Source: Schistocerca nitens (lineage: Eukaryota; Arthropoda; Insecta; Orthoptera; Acrididae). From it: DNA of 64,000 bases. The position numbers and the translations under genes are program-made. This document shows positions 35,562-46,859 of the stretch, piece after piece. The DNA is taken from NCBI RefSeq assembly GCF_023898315.1, contig NC_064617.1:712277202-712341201 (forward strand), given 5' to 3'. Numbering within the stretch: the first letter of the stretch is position 1; every line of letters begins with the position of its first letter. The notes beneath the pieces were generated by a model. The model saw only the letters and a list, made by a program, of their open reading frames with translations, was not told where the DNA came from and searched no databases.

Positions 35562-35628
35562 CATCAGATGACTGAAAGTAATGGTCTCTTAAACCAAAAA
35601 ATAGTAAATTAACGACTACTTCTGATGG
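35562..35628 (+). tRNA. trnK: NUMT: tRNA-Lys
   Basis: CATCAGA/TCTGATG acceptor stem, anticodon CTT in TGGTCTCTTAAACCA. Confidence 0.9.
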
Positions 35629-35643
35629 GGAAATTTAATCTAA

Positions 35644-35805
35644 ATCCCTCAAATATCCCCTCTCATATGATTCTCCCTATTCATTATATTTTCGACTACA
35701 TTAATTTTATTTAACCAAATGAACTTTTTCTCATTTAAACCAAATCTTATTAAAAGAGCAGAAAAAAGAACAATTGATATAAAAAACTTAAATTGAAAAT
35801 GATAA
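35644..35805 (+). pseudogene. ATP8: NUMT: ATP8, frame intact
   Basis: ATC start, 54 codons including stop at 35,803-35,805 (IPQMSPLMWFSLFIMFS...). The stop overlaps ATP6 by seven bases (ATGATAA), the normal arrangement. ATP8 is a small membrane subunit of ATP synthase. Confidence 0.9.
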
Positions 35806-36476
35806 CAAACTTATTTTCGACATTTGATCCATCAACTAATATCTTCAATTTATCATTAAATTGAACTAGAACATTCTTAGGATTATTATTAATCCCATCA
35901 ATGTTTTGACTTACACCATCACGAATTAATATTATTTGAAATAAACTAAACTTAACCTTACATAATGAATTTAAGACATTACTAGGACCGAAATCATTTA
36001 ATGGAACAACATTCATCTTCATTTCAATCTTTATTATAATACTATTTAATAATTTCATAGGGTTATTTCCTTACATCTTTACTAGAACAAGACATTTAGC
36101 ATTAACATTTGCAATCGCTCTACCTATATGATTAAGATTTATGTTATTTGGATGAATTAATCATACAAATCACATATTTACACACCTTGTTCCTCAAGGA
36201 ACACCACCTGCATTAATATCATTTATAGTATTAATTGAAACAATTAGAAATGTCATTCGACCAGGTACGCTAGCAGTATGACTAGCAGCAAATATAATTG
36301 CAGGACACTTACTATTAACATTACTAGGAAATACAGGACCATCTATAGCAATAAACTTTATTTCACTACTAATTATTGGACAAATACTTCTGTTAATTCT
36401 AGAATCAGCAGTAGCAATAATTCAAGCTTATGTTTTCTCACTTTTAAGAACTTTATATTCTAGAGAAGTTTACTAA
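35799..36476 (+). pseudogene. ATP6: NUMT: ATP6, full-length frame
   Basis: ATG 35,799 to TAA 36,474-36,476, exactly 226 codons including stop, the family length. ATP6 forms the proton channel of ATP synthase. No length anomaly. Confidence 0.9.
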
Positions 36477-36480
36477 ACTT

Positions 36481-37273
36481 ATGTTAACAACTCACTCAAA
36501 CCACCCATTCCACTTAGTAGATTACAGACCTTGACCATTAACAGGAGCAATTGGAGCAATAGTTCCAGTATCAGGATTAGCAAAATGATTTCACCTATTT
36601 AACATTAACTTATTTATAATCGGATTTGGAATTACCTTATTAACTATAATCCAATGATGACGAGATGTAGTACGAGAAGGAACATACCAAGGACTACATA
36701 CGGGATTTGTATCAATTGGATTACGATGAGGAATAATTTTATTTATTGCATCAGAAGTACTATTCTTTGTTTCATTTTTCTGAGCATTTTTTTAGAAGAA
36801 GACTAGCACCTACTATTGAACTAGGGATATTATGACCCCCAATAGGAATTCAACCTTTTAATCCTATACAAATTCCATTACTTAATACAGCTATTCTTTT
36901 GGCATCAGGAGTAACAGTAACATGAGCACATCATAGTTTAATAGAATCTAATCATACTCAGGCATTACAAGGACTATTCTTCACAGTACTACTAGGACTA
37001 TACTTCACTATACTTCAAGCATATGAATATTGAGAAGCACCATTCACCATTGCAGACGCAGTTTATGGATCAACATTCTTTGTTGCAACAGGATTTCATG
37101 GTCTACATGTAATTATCGGAACAATTTTCTTATCAACATGTCTACTTCGACATTCAATAAATCAATTCTCACCAAGACACCACTTTGGATTTGAAGCAGC
37201 AGCATGATACTGACACTTTGTAGACGTAGTATGATTAATGTTATACATCTCTATTTATTGATGAGGTAGATAA
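36481..37273 (+). pseudogene. COX3: NUMT: COX3, one-base insertion
   Basis: ATG 36,481 to TAA 37,271-37,273, 793 bases where 792 are expected. The extra T is in the run at 36,787-36,793 in the codons for FFWAFF, creating an immediate in-frame TAG. Downstream coding is clean in the shifted frame ([13 protein letters not shown] region). COX3 is a structural subunit of complex IV. Confidence 0.92.
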
Positions 37274-37343
37274 TTGTTTTTCTAGTATAAATAGTACATT
37301 TGACTTCCAATCAAAAAGCTTGATATAAATCAAGAAAAACAAT
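37273..37343 (+). tRNA. trnG: NUMT: tRNA-Gly
   Basis: ATTGTTT/AAACAAT acceptor stem, anticodon TCC in TTTGACTTCCAATCAAA; abuts the COX3 stop. Confidence 0.9.
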
Positions 37344-37695
37344 CCTAATTTTATCTACAAGAATTCTTATTAGATTTATTATTCCAATAATTGTTATAAT
37401 CCTTGCAACAACATTATCAAAAAAATTAATTAATGACCGAGAAAAAAGATCACCATTTGAGTGTGGATTTGACCCAAAAAGATCAGCACGAATACCATTC
37501 TCACTTCGATTTTTCTTAATTGCAGTAATTTTCTTAATTTTTGATGTGGAAATCGCACTAATCCTCCCAATTGTAATTATTTTTAAAACTTCAGACATTA
37601 TAATCTGAACAGTATCAACAATATTTTTTATTATAGTATTACTAGGTGGACTATACCATGAATGAAATCAAGGAGCCTTACAATGAGCAGAATAA
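37342..37695 (+). pseudogene. ND3: NUMT: ND3, frame intact
   Basis: ATC start at 37,342 and TAA at 37,693-37,695, 118 codons. Read through without internal stop under the mitochondrial code; [20 protein letters not shown] is the conserved block. An ATT start at 37,348 is also possible. Small subunit of complex I. Confidence 0.91.
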
Positions 37696-37697
37696 AT

Positions 37698-37761
37698 GGT
37701 TGTAGTTAACTATAACATTTGGGTTGCATTCAAAAAGTATTGATATAATCAATCAACCTTA
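37698..37761 (+). tRNA. trnA: NUMT: tRNA-Ala
   Basis: GGTTGT.../...CAACC acceptor and anticodon TGC; first of the tRNA cluster after ND3. Confidence 0.88.
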
Positions 37762-37765
37762 AATA

Positions 37766-37832
37766 GAATAAGAAGCGAAATATTGCAGTCAGTTTCGACC
37801 TGGAAGGTTGGTAAATAAAGTACCCTTATTCT
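37766..37832 (+). tRNA. trnR: NUMT: tRNA-Arg
   Basis: GAATAAG/CTTATTC acceptor stem, anticodon TCG in CAGTTTCGACCTG. Confidence 0.88.
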
Positions 37833-37833
37833 T

Positions 37834-37899
37834 ATTAATTGAAGCCAAAAAGAGGCGTATTACTGTTAATAATATAATTGAACTATAAAGTTCCAATGA
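37834..37899 (+). tRNA. trnN: NUMT: tRNA-Asn
   Basis: Anticodon GTT in TTACTGTTAATAA; ends approximate. Confidence 0.85.
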
Positions 37900-37901
37900 A
37901 G

Positions 37902-37968
37902 GAAATGTAAAGCCAATATGAAAGCTGCTAACTTTTTATATTAGCGGTTAAACTCCATTAACATTTCT
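37902..37968 (+). tRNA. trnS1: NUMT: tRNA-Ser(AGN)
   Basis: GAAATGT/ACATTTC acceptor stem, anticodon GCT in AAAGCTGCTAACTTT; D arm reduced, as usual for this tRNA in animals. Confidence 0.88.
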
Positions 37969-37971
37969 AAA

Positions 37972-38035
37972 ATTTATATAGTTTAAATAAAACATTACAT
38001 TTTCACTGTAAAAATAATATATGTATATTTATAAA
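37972..38035 (+). tRNA. trnE: NUMT: tRNA-Glu
   Basis: ATTTATA/TATAAAT acceptor stem, anticodon TTC in TACATTTTCACTGTA. Confidence 0.88.
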
Positions 38036-38036
38036 T

Positions 38037-38101
38037 ACCTAAAAGTAAAAATACTTCCTTAACATCTTCAGTGTCACGCTCTAATTATAAGCTATTTAAG
38101 T
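38037..38101 (-). tRNA. trnF: NUMT: tRNA-Phe
   Basis: Minus strand, anticodon GAA in GACACTGAAGATGTT; adjoins the 3' end of ND5. Confidence 0.88.
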
Positions 38102-38820
38102 AAACGAAAAATAATACCACCAAAATAAATATTCAAAAAATAAAAGTTAAAAGATAAATCTTAAAATTAGAATCATATCAACCTTGTATATAACTAATTA
38201 AATAAATAAATAGTCTATATAAACCTTGGCCACCAAATAACTCAACTCAACCATAATCAAATGATTTAGATGAATAATAACCTAATTTTAAAGGAACATA
38301 TCTAATAAACTTAGTTGAAATGAAAGGTATAAACCACATAGAACCAGCAAATCTGACAAAAGAAAGTATACTTAAAGAAAATAAATTTTGAGAAAAATCA
38401 AAATTAGAAATAAGATAACCCAAATAACCACCCAAAACAACTACAGTAATAGTTAAAAACTTTAAATAATAAGGCAAGGCAATCACATGAGGAACAGGAA
38501 AAATTAACCAAGACAAAAGACTACCACCAAAAACAGCAACAAACAATAAACCAATTATACCAAAAGAAATATAATAACCCTTATCATCAAAATAAAATCT
38601 AGAATAAAAATTATTATCACCAGATATTGAATAATAAAAAAGACGAAAAGAATAAGAAGCAGTTGAACCAGTAGAAAAGAAATAAAGAAAAAAATCAAAC
38701 AATTAATTCATCTTAAACAAACCATTTCAAGAATTAAATCCTTTGAATAAAAACCTGCTAAAAATGGTATACCACACAAAGACAAACTAGAAACATTAAA
38801 ACAAACTGAAGTTAATAGCC
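38102..38820 (-). pseudogene. ND5: NUMT: ND5, 3' part, one-base deletion
   Basis: C-terminal ~240 codons on the minus strand. From the junction it reads LLTSVCFNVSSLSLCGIPFLAGFYSKDLILEMVCLR, then a T run with seven instead of eight T (about 38,691-38,697) shifts the frame, then STGSTASYSFRLFYYSISGD... to the end at tRNA-Phe. The N-terminal ~1 kb is absent at the right nuclear junction. ND5 is a proton-pumping subunit of complex I. Confidence 0.92.
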
Positions 38821-38822
38821 AG

Positions 38823-40097
38823 AGCGCTATTGTCCAATGCGCTGCGGATCTCTTGGAGGAACAGAGCGAGCTGAGTTTTGCAGGATCTCTGTTTGCGGAA
38901 TCCATGTCGATTTTTATACCGGAGATGTTCATTTTCCATAAACATTATAATTCTTGAGCATAATACATGTTCCGTAATTAACGTCAACGATATAGGTCTA
39001 TAATTGTGTGGATCTGTCTTAAAGCCTTTCTTAAAAACGGGAATGACCTGCGCCTTTTTCCAGTCGTTAGGTACCTTTCGTTGCTGAAGCGATTTACGAT
39101 AAATTGCTGCTAGAAGGGGAGCAAGTTCTTTACCATAATCTGTATATAATCTTACAGGTATCTCATCTGGTCCTGAGCCTTTCCACTACTAAGCGATTGT
39201 AGCTGCTTTTCAATTCCGCGATCGGTTATCTCAATATCTGCCATTCCGACGTTCGGACGGCGATTTAAAGGAGGGGCAGTGTTACGATCTTCTGCGGTGA
39301 AACAACTTCTGAAGACCGAATTCAGTATTTCGGCCTTCACTCTGTTGAATATGAATAGATGATTCTGACCCACTTATTGATTTTACGTATGACCGCAATC
39401 TCTTAGGATTTTTACTCAGGTCGGTTGACAACGTCTTATTTGCAAAATCATTGAACACTTCTCTCATTGTTCTCCTCACGCTCATTTTCGTTTTGTTCAG
39501 TTTTTGTTTGTCTGCTAGGTTTTTACTTCTCTTGAATCTGAGATGAAGTGCTCTTTGTTTACGTAGCGCTTTTTTAACACGGTTATTAAACCATGGTGGA
39601 TCTTTCCCATCCCTTAAAACCTTGCTCGGAACATATTTGTCTAGGGCATATTGAACGAAGCCTTTGAATTTTTTTTCCATTTGTTCTCCACATCTTTGTC
39701 CTCATCACCGAATATTTGACGCTGACTGCTGAGATATTCTGAAATTTGTATCTTATGGCCCTTGCTGTGGAAATATATCTTCTTGCCTTAATATTCCTTG
39801 TAGGACCCGTCGTCATAGATTCTGTCACAGTATTACGATCAGTGATACCTTCCTCTAAGTTAACTGATTCGGTAAGTTCAGGTCTGTTTGTTGTCAGGAG
39901 GTGTAAGACCTTGACCTCACGAGTTGGTTCTCTAACTATCTCCTCAAGGTAATTTTCGGATAATACATCCCGAACAATGCCACACAAATCCCTGTCTCTG
40001 GCACCAGTTTTGATGGCATAACACTCCGAATCTATACCTGGCAAATTAAAGTCACCCTCTATTACAACAACATGATCAGGAAAATTACTAATGATAT
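38823..40097 (-). mobile_element. Antisense Jockey-type LINE, piece 2 (RT start, endonuclease)
   Basis: Minus-strand continuation of the Jockey-type LINE interrupted by the NUMT. Near 38,880-38,990 it reads NRHGFRKQRSCKTQLALFLQEIRSALDN; compared with the LDFSK codons left of the NUMT, about 25-30 bases of LINE are lost. Upstream are the template-binding region (39,680-39,282) and endonuclease C-terminus 40,137-39,586 (VVVIEGDFNLPGIDSE; the SDH block reads TDRN). Sequence ends at TAATGATAT (40,089-40,097), where another LINE inserted. Confidence 0.82.
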
Positions 40098-40121
40098 AAC
40101 TGTAGCTATGTATAGGTCCCC

Positions 40122-42784
40122 ATTGGGAAATTTTCAACTATTTTTGAAAAACTTCGATTCTTTGTTGTGCTATCTGTCAGACAAAGGGAAGCAGATTATT
40201 GTTTGTGGGGTTTCAAATGGCTCTGAGCACTATGGGACTTAACTGCTGAGGTCATCAGTCGTCTAGAACTTAGAACTACTTAAACCTAACTAACCTAAGG
40301 ACATCACACACATCCATGCCCGAGGCAGAATTCGAACCTGCGACCGTAGCGGTCGCGCGTTTCCAGAACCTCTCGGCCACAGCGGCCGGCGGGATTTCAA
40401 TGTTGATGTTCTGAAAGAGTCCAATAGAAAGCTTGACCTTGAAGTATTACTTCGTTCTTTCAATTTGATGTCAGTTATTGATTTTCCTACTCGGGTGGTA
40501 CAGGAAAGCAGCACACTGATAGGTAATGTTTTCATAGACCAAGATAAATTTAATCAAATAAAAAATTTTCCAGTTAAGAATGGTCTGTCTGATCATGATG
40601 CACAGCTAGTTACAGTATGTGATACAGATCCATACAGTAATGCAAAACAGTCCTCCAAAATAGTGCGTTCAATTAACGATTTAAGAATTGAAAATTTTAG
40701 GGAAAGCTTGCAACAGACTGGGATGAGGTGTACAGGGAACCTCATGCTAATTTAAAATTTAACCTATTTCATGATACCTTTGTGAGCATATTTGAAAACA
40801 GTTTCCCTAAGAAAACAGCGTAATATAATTGTGAGAAACAATGTAAAAAGCCATACTAAAGGGATAAAAATATCTTGTAAACAGAAAAGGGAAATGTATC
40901 TTATAGCTAGGAGGAGTAATGATCCTGAAACAGTGAAACATCATAAAAACTACTGCATTGTATTAAGAAAAGTTATGAAAGTCCATCAGTATGTGCATTA
41001 TGTCAGAAATTAGCACATCTGCTAAAAAAATTAAAACAATTTGGAATATTGTTAAAAGGGAAGCAGGGCAACTGAGAGCACAGAAAGATTGTATTTATAT
41101 CAAAATCAATGAAAAGATTTTTAACAAGAAGTCAGAAGTAGAAAACATTTTTAATTATCAGTTTTTAAGTGCTGTAGAGAAAATATGGTCCAGTTATTCA
41201 TTAGAAAATACAAGGTGGTAAATGGAAGAGGCAATACCTATGTAATTTGATAAAACTGTAATTCAATCCAGCGTTCCTACTGAAAAGTAAAAGCCAACAT
41301 GGATTTGATGGCATTTCAAATGGAATTGATGGAATTTCTAACAGAGTACTAAATGCTTGTTCCTAACAGATAAATAGGATTTTCAGCTACATATGTAGTA
41401 GCTCACTGAAACTGGGCATTTTTTCAGATGTGCTGAAGTACACTAAAGTTAAACCAGGGGATAGATCTGATGCTAACAACTACCGGCCAATCTAACTTCT
41501 GACAGCTTCATCCAAAATTCTTGAAAAAGTAATTTATTCAGGAGTAGCATCACATGTTTGTAAAAATGAAGTACTAACAAAATGTCAGTTTGGTTTTCAG
41601 AAAGGCTTTTCAACAGAAAATTCTAAATTTGCTTTCACTGATAAAATATTAAATGCATTTAACAACCAAACATCACCCATTTCGACATTTTGTGATCTCT
41701 CAAAGGCTTTTGATTGTGTGAATCATTAAATTCTTCTAGATAAGCTTAAGTATTGTGGCATGAGTGGGACAGTGCACAAATGGCTTAATTCATTTTTAAC
41801 TGGAAGAATGCAGAAGGTTGAAATTAACAGTACCAATAGTTTGCAAAAATCAGCAGAGTCCTCTAACTGGGGAGGTATCAAGAATGTGTCCCTTATTGTT
41901 ATTAATATATATTAATGACTTGCCTCTCTGTATTCATGAAGATGCAAAACTAGTTCTTTTTGCAGCTGATACAAGCATAATAATCACACCCAACAAACAA
42001 GAATCAGCTGAGGAAATTGTAAATAATGTCTTTCAGAAATTATTAAATGGTTCTCTGCAAATGGACTCTCACTAAATTTTGAGAAAATACAGTTTATACA
42101 ATTCTGTACAGTAAATGGCATAACACCACTGATAAATGTAGACTATGAACACAAGTCTGTTGCTAAGGCAGAATATGCAAAATTTCTGTGTTTGTGTGCA
42201 TTGATGAGAAATTGAATTGGAAAAAACACATCGATGATCTGCTGAAACCGTTAGGTTCAGCTACTTATGCTATTAGGGTATTTACAAACTTTGCTGATAA
42301 ACATATCAGTAACTTAGCCCACTATGCCTATTTTTATTCACTGCTTTCATATGGCATCATATTTTGGGGCAATTCGTCATTAAGAGAGAAACTATTCAGT
42401 GCACAAAAGTGTGTAATCAGAATAATAACTGGAGCCCACCCAAGATCATCTTGCAGACATTCATTTAAGGAACTCGGGATATCCACAGTACCTTCGCAAT
42501 ACGTATATTCACTTATGAAATTTGTCATTAATAACCAATCCCAGTTCAATAATAACAGCGAAGTGCATAGCTACAACACAAGAAGAAAGCATGATCGTCA
42601 CCGTTCTGGATTAAATGTCACTTTGGCCCAGAAAGGGATGAATTGTGCTACCACAAAAATATTTGGTCATTTGCCAAATAGCATTAAAAATCTGACAGAT
42701 AGCCAACCAACAGTTAAAAGCAAATTAAAAAAGTTTCTGAATGACAACTCCTACGCAGTAGATGAATTTTTACATATAAAGTAG
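40122..42784 (+). pseudogene. CR1/Jockey-group LINE ORF2 remnant (EN-RT)
   Basis: Endonuclease: IIVCG-DFNVDVL (split by the SINE), SVIDFPTRV and NGLSDHDAQLVTV (catalytic SDH). Reverse transcriptase: NNYRPI near 41,477, QFGFQKGFSTENSKFAF near 41,585, FCDLSKAFDCVNH near 41,690, and YINDLPLCIHEDAKLVLFAADTSIII near 41,905-41,985. The catalytic FADDT reads FAADT, so the first Asp of the pair is lost. The C-terminal domain 42,188-42,784 (LNWKKHIDDLLKPLGSATYAIR ... SYNTRRKHD) is open. Multiple stops and frameshifts elsewhere. Confidence 0.82.
40217..40390 (-). mobile_element. tRNA-headed SINE in LINE endonuclease
   Basis: Minus-strand SINE of the 18,117 type. GGGGTTTCAA (40,207-40,216) and GGGATTTCAA (40,391-40,400) flank it, a ten-base duplication with one mismatch. 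Removing it restores the endonuclease reading ...IVCG followed by DFNVD, which confirms the insertion point. Confidence 0.9.
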
Positions 42785-42926
42785 TAACTTTTAAAAAATT
42801 AATTAATTATTTTGTGTAAAGAACACTTATGTTAAAGTAACACACCCCACATCATTACGAAATGTCGTATTCATGATCTATGGAACAAGGATTAATGTAT
42901 GTATGTATGTGTGTATGTAATGATAT

Positions 42927-43340
42927 TCTGTAAGTTCTGTCAGGAGTGCTCTACAACTACAGATCCTGACCCAGATGGTCTATAAAAGCATCTGATCGCC
43001 ATTTTTGACCATTCTTTGACACTCAGGTTTACCCAGATTAATTCACATTCGGAATCCGTGTTAACTTCGCTAGATTTTCCACCGTTTGTGGCTAACCTAT
43101 CCTTACGATAAACATTCCCGTCTGAACTTCGTATTTCGTTGTCACTGACGTCTGGTTTCAACCAGCTGTCTGTTCCCAACACTATCTGTGCATTATAACC
43201 TTCAGCAAGTGATACTAAATCTGGGACCTTTCCTTGGATGTTCCTGCAGTTTTCTAAAATCATATTAATTGCAACGTGGTGTTTACGTGCAAACCGGTGA
43301 CAAGTGAAATAATAACAAGTACAGAGGACTTGCAAGATAC
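42927..43340 (-). mobile_element. Antisense Jockey-type LINE, piece 3 (endonuclease start)
   Basis: Minus-strand frame 43,335-42,940 gives the N-terminal endonuclease: MILENCRNIQGKVPDLVSLAEGYNAQIVLGTDSWLKPDVSDNEI, with the conserved N, Q and the TDSWL block (usually TETWL), then ELIWVNLSVKEWSKMAIRCFYRPSGS. It joins piece 2 across the inserted LINE at the TAATGATAT duplication. Confidence 0.8.
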
Positions 43341-44891
43341 AACTAATTTATAACTGATCAACAGTTTAACCCAAAGGCACAGTATTTACCCAAAATTTTC
43401 TACAAGTGTCTCTTATTCACAAGGCAGAAAAATACATTACGCAATACCTTTCTAAATGAATTAGGTGCAAACAGTTTCATTTAACAAGGGCACTTGAATA
43501 ATAAAGGTAAAATAAGTTTCTTTTAAATAGGTCACTTGGCCAAGCACAATAGGACAATTCACATAATTTCCAATTTCCGCTACCCATCAAGTATTTCTCT
43601 TTAACATGTACATAAGTTCAACTCCTGCTGCACGTAAGGTATAATTCAGAACACTAGTCTCCTTCCTTTATGGTTTTGAAGGTAAATATATAAGCAGTAT
43701 AGCAAACGGAACAGACACCTTGGCATCCCAATGCAGAGGAAACTTGACTTAATGCAAGATGCCCACTCACTTCAACCCGAAGAACTCAGTGGCCACCCTA
43801 TCAGCTGCCATTTTCCCCACGGCCAAAAGAAGCTCCCGATCCCTCTGGTACTGGTCGGCCAAGGTGCCGCACCCAGGACATCGATTTAGACATGGACTAA
43901 GTGCCCGCTGCAGTGCTGCAACAGAAAAGCACAAACACACAGCAACAGCCAAAAGAAACAATGTTAACAGCCCCAGAATACAGTCAGATAAAATTCTGCA
44001 AAGATAGATCACATCAAGACAAAGGCAAATTAAAAATGGTTAAAAGAATTAACTGCAGACCTCAAATTTCAAAATATGTAAAACTGCCCCAATACAAACA
44101 GACTAGTTTTAAAAGGGCAACAATAAGACAAAGCATAATATTATTAGACCAGTACGTCGCAGTTCCAATACAATATTGGCACTCATAAGAAAAGGTAGAA
44201 GCTAGTGATAACACGGGTAGGCCCAAGTGCAAAACTAGAAAGCTTGAATGTCTACTTCTTCAATAGACAGGTGCGTGGTACATAGTTCAACTCCACTAGC
44301 CAAAATGAATACCACATTGCTCAGCGTCCTGTGTACAAGACCATGGCCTAGTCACACCTCAAGAACTTGCAATAACAGGCCCGCATCCGCACTCCGAGCC
44401 ATACACACCGGTCAAATCCAGCTAACTCCACGGAAACACATGTTTCACTCTCTGAGCAGCGACACGTACCGGCCGTTCCGAAGCCAAAACCCTGTCTGCC
44501 CGCCAGCCCACCAGCACCACCACCGGCCAACGACGCAAAGATAAGTAATGCCAGAGGGAAACAATCGATCCGGGTGAATTGAACGGAGAAAGCGACTGGC
44601 TCCAGCGCCTCCCCACGTATCATTACTCTTTTCTATCTGTAATCTGCGAGGGCCAAGATTCTCTGAGGTCACTGTGGCTGATTTAACACGGAAATCGTCT
44701 TTGATCCCAAGGGAGGGGTTCTCTAACCTAAAAAAGCTACATATGCATGCCACACGTACTCTGCTACCCTGGTAGCCACTTCCTGTGTGTAGTGCACGCC
44801 TGACCTGTTAAGGAGAACCCTCTATCTGCACTCGATAGCGGAGGTCGAGAAATTCTCATCCGATACCGTCGCAGAGTCGTCTGAACCTCTG
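43341..44891 (-). other. Likely Jockey ORF1/spacer region, poorly resolved
   Basis: No intact gene. The only suggestive piece is a minus-strand frame 44,012-43,767 reading CLNRCPGCGTLADQYQRDRELLLAVGKMAADRVATEFFGL, with a CxxC and charged helix. It could be an ORF1 zinc-finger or coiled-coil part of the antisense Jockey element, but I do not recognise it. Glycine-rich frames near 44,350-44,750 look like shadow reading of C-rich sequence. Confidence 0.35.
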
Positions 44892-44903
44892 GTTTAGACC
44901 TTC

Positions 44904-45099
44904 AAAATCAAATGGCTCTGAGCACTATGGGACTCAACTGCTGAGGTCATTAGTCCACTAGAACTTAGAACTAGTTAAACCTAACTAACCCTAGGACATC
45001 ACAAACATCCATGACCGAGGCAGGATTCGAAACTGCGACCGTAGCGGTCTTGCGGTTCCAGACTGCAGAGCCTTTAACCGCACGGCCACTTCGGCCGGC
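44904..45099 (-). mobile_element. tRNA-headed SINE, 12-bp target duplication
   Basis: Minus strand; GTTTAGACCTTC at 44,892-44,903 and 45,100-45,111. Complete head with type II tRNA features (CCGGCCGAAGTGGCCGTGCG) and shared tail. Inserted in the SGNH-like region of the putative Jockey ORF1. Confidence 0.93.
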
Positions 45100-45111
45100 G
45101 TTTAGACCTTC

Positions 45112-45560
45112 CACTCTGCTCCAAACCAGAGGACCATGATCAACTTTGGGTACAATGCTACAAATAGACAGCTTAGCCTCCACCCCGCGTACGTTGCTAT
45201 TTGCCTTCAGCAAATCATCCAGCCGCCGAAAGGAGCCGTGGATGCCCTCCGAACCCAAGTGCCAGGCGTGATTCGTGCCGACATGTACCACTATACGCAG
45301 CCGGTTGCACCCAGCGCGCTCAATAGTCGCTGGCAGGGCCTCCTCCACATCACTATCTTCTCTTTAGAAAATGTGCCGTCAGACATTTGATTATGGAGCA
45401 CTGGCATCAGTCGGTTGTAAGCCGCTCTGCTTTCCGTAACGGTGAGCACGCGGATAAAAATAAGGCGAAAGAAAAGCTGGTCTTGTGTACTGTGCCGAAT
45501 TACTTTAATGATTTCTTCGAAGTATTGTAGTTGTGTTGGCTGGAAGGCGTTTCCCAACTG
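45112..45560 (-). pseudogene. SGNH-hydrolase-like fragment, probable LINE ORF1
   Basis: The minus-strand frame from 45,348 reads ALPATIERAGCNRLRIVVHVGTNHAWHLGSEGIHGSFRRLDDLLKANSN..., then AKLSICSIVPKVDHGPLVW. The VVHVGTNH block with downstream SIVP resembles the GTND block of SGNH/GDSL esterase-like domains found in ORF1 of some LINEs (family knowledge). The SINE cuts it at 45,111. Its position upstream of the Jockey endonuclease on the same strand fits ORF1 of that element, though 1.5 kb of unclear sequence lies between. Confidence 0.5.
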
Positions 45561-46329
45561 TTATGGAATAATTCCCCATCACAGTATTCTTAACGTAAGC
45601 AACAACAGCTGACTGTAGCATTATCACTTTTGAAGAAAATTAGTCAAAGGACCTGTTTGACTGGTTATTTTTGTTTGTTAGCAACAATCCAACAATATTC
45701 TCGCTTCCTATTTCATATTTTTGACATTCAGTATCAATAAACATTATTGTTATTTGAAAAAAAATCTCTTCTAAATATTTTGCTGCTTTATTTCCTAGCT
45801 TATTGATCATTTTGTTGGAAACAAGTCAAATATAATCGCAAAAGGATATAATATAGGACCATCAGTTTCGAAAATGTATTACATCTATAATCATTTTAAT
45901 AATACGAAAAGGTTTTCTTTGAAGGTACTGTAATCATGAGCCATTTTCAAATTTTAAGCAATAATCTATCTATAACAATTATTTATCTATAACAAATATG
46001 GAGTGGATAAGCATTAGTTCTCAGAAATATAATAATGGCAGTTTTAGAGTTTTACCCTCCCAGCACCCCCCCCCCTCACCCCTGCCCCTGGAAAACTTTC
46101 TCCTGACACCCAGTAATTAATAAAGCATTTAGTGATGAATGATGATGAAGACGTTCCTAGCCCATCAGGGTTACATACAATTCCGACTTCCCTAAGAGTT
46201 CAGAAAATAAACACGAGTAACATGGAAGAAGGAGTTTGATGGTTAGTAACTGTTTAAAATATCTTATTAAAAACTTGAGCAATGGAAGCCACAGGTAGGA
46301 ACATCCCTTGCTCTCCAGCACCTGTAGGA
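45561..46329. other. No recognisable gene; C-rich run
   Basis: AT-rich sequence with a C-rich tract at about 46,063-46,095. No element ends found. It separates the antisense Jockey region from the Penelope-like element. Confidence 0.4.
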
Positions 46330-46859
46330 GCATTCCAGTTTATCCAACCTTCTGACATCCTGTTGCCACCTCACCACCCCACTGTCCACCTCCTATCTTA
46401 TTCACAGTATTTCTCCCCGTCCACCCCTCATAGCAGCTACATCCTGCCTAGCTGATCTTTTCACCTTGCCATACCCCCAAAAACTCCCTACCAACCCTGC
46501 ACCAAATCCAAATCCAGAGCTAAACCATTCCCACAACACTGTTATTAACCTTTCCATCAAAACCTTTAGCTTTGCAGAAGTTTCAGTCCTGTCCAAAGAC
46601 CTCATCTTTAGCCCTATGCACAAATTTGACCTCGCAGGACCTGTCAAAGACCCACTCTCCTTCTCCTGATTCCTGCAATGGAAGAACTTCTTTGCCACTA
46701 ATCCCTCTACCCAAAACAGCCCTAATCACAACATTGAACACTGCCTCTTCCAGTTCATACCACCATACAACCATCATCCTTCCACCTCCCTTCCCACCTA
46801 ACCACCCACTGGTCATGTTCCAGGAATTCCTTGCCTCCAACTTAGTATCACCATCCTTC

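Larger units (their letters stand above)
40098..42917 (+). mobile_element. CR1/Jockey-group LINE with TGTA tail, 9-bp target duplication
   Basis: Plus-strand LINE inserted into the antisense Jockey element. TAATGATAT occurs at 40,089-40,097 and 42,918-42,926. It begins inside the endonuclease (ITVAMYRSPLGNFQLF), so it is 5'-truncated, and ends after CATGATCTATGGAACAAGGA with a (TGTA)n tail. Exact clade (CR1, Kiri, Daphne) is uncertain. A SINE lies inside at 40,217-40,390. Confidence 0.85.

Noticed and set aside
44348..44753. Overlapping glycine/tryptophan-rich frames
   Set aside because: Several frames are open at once in C-rich sequence; none has domain features.
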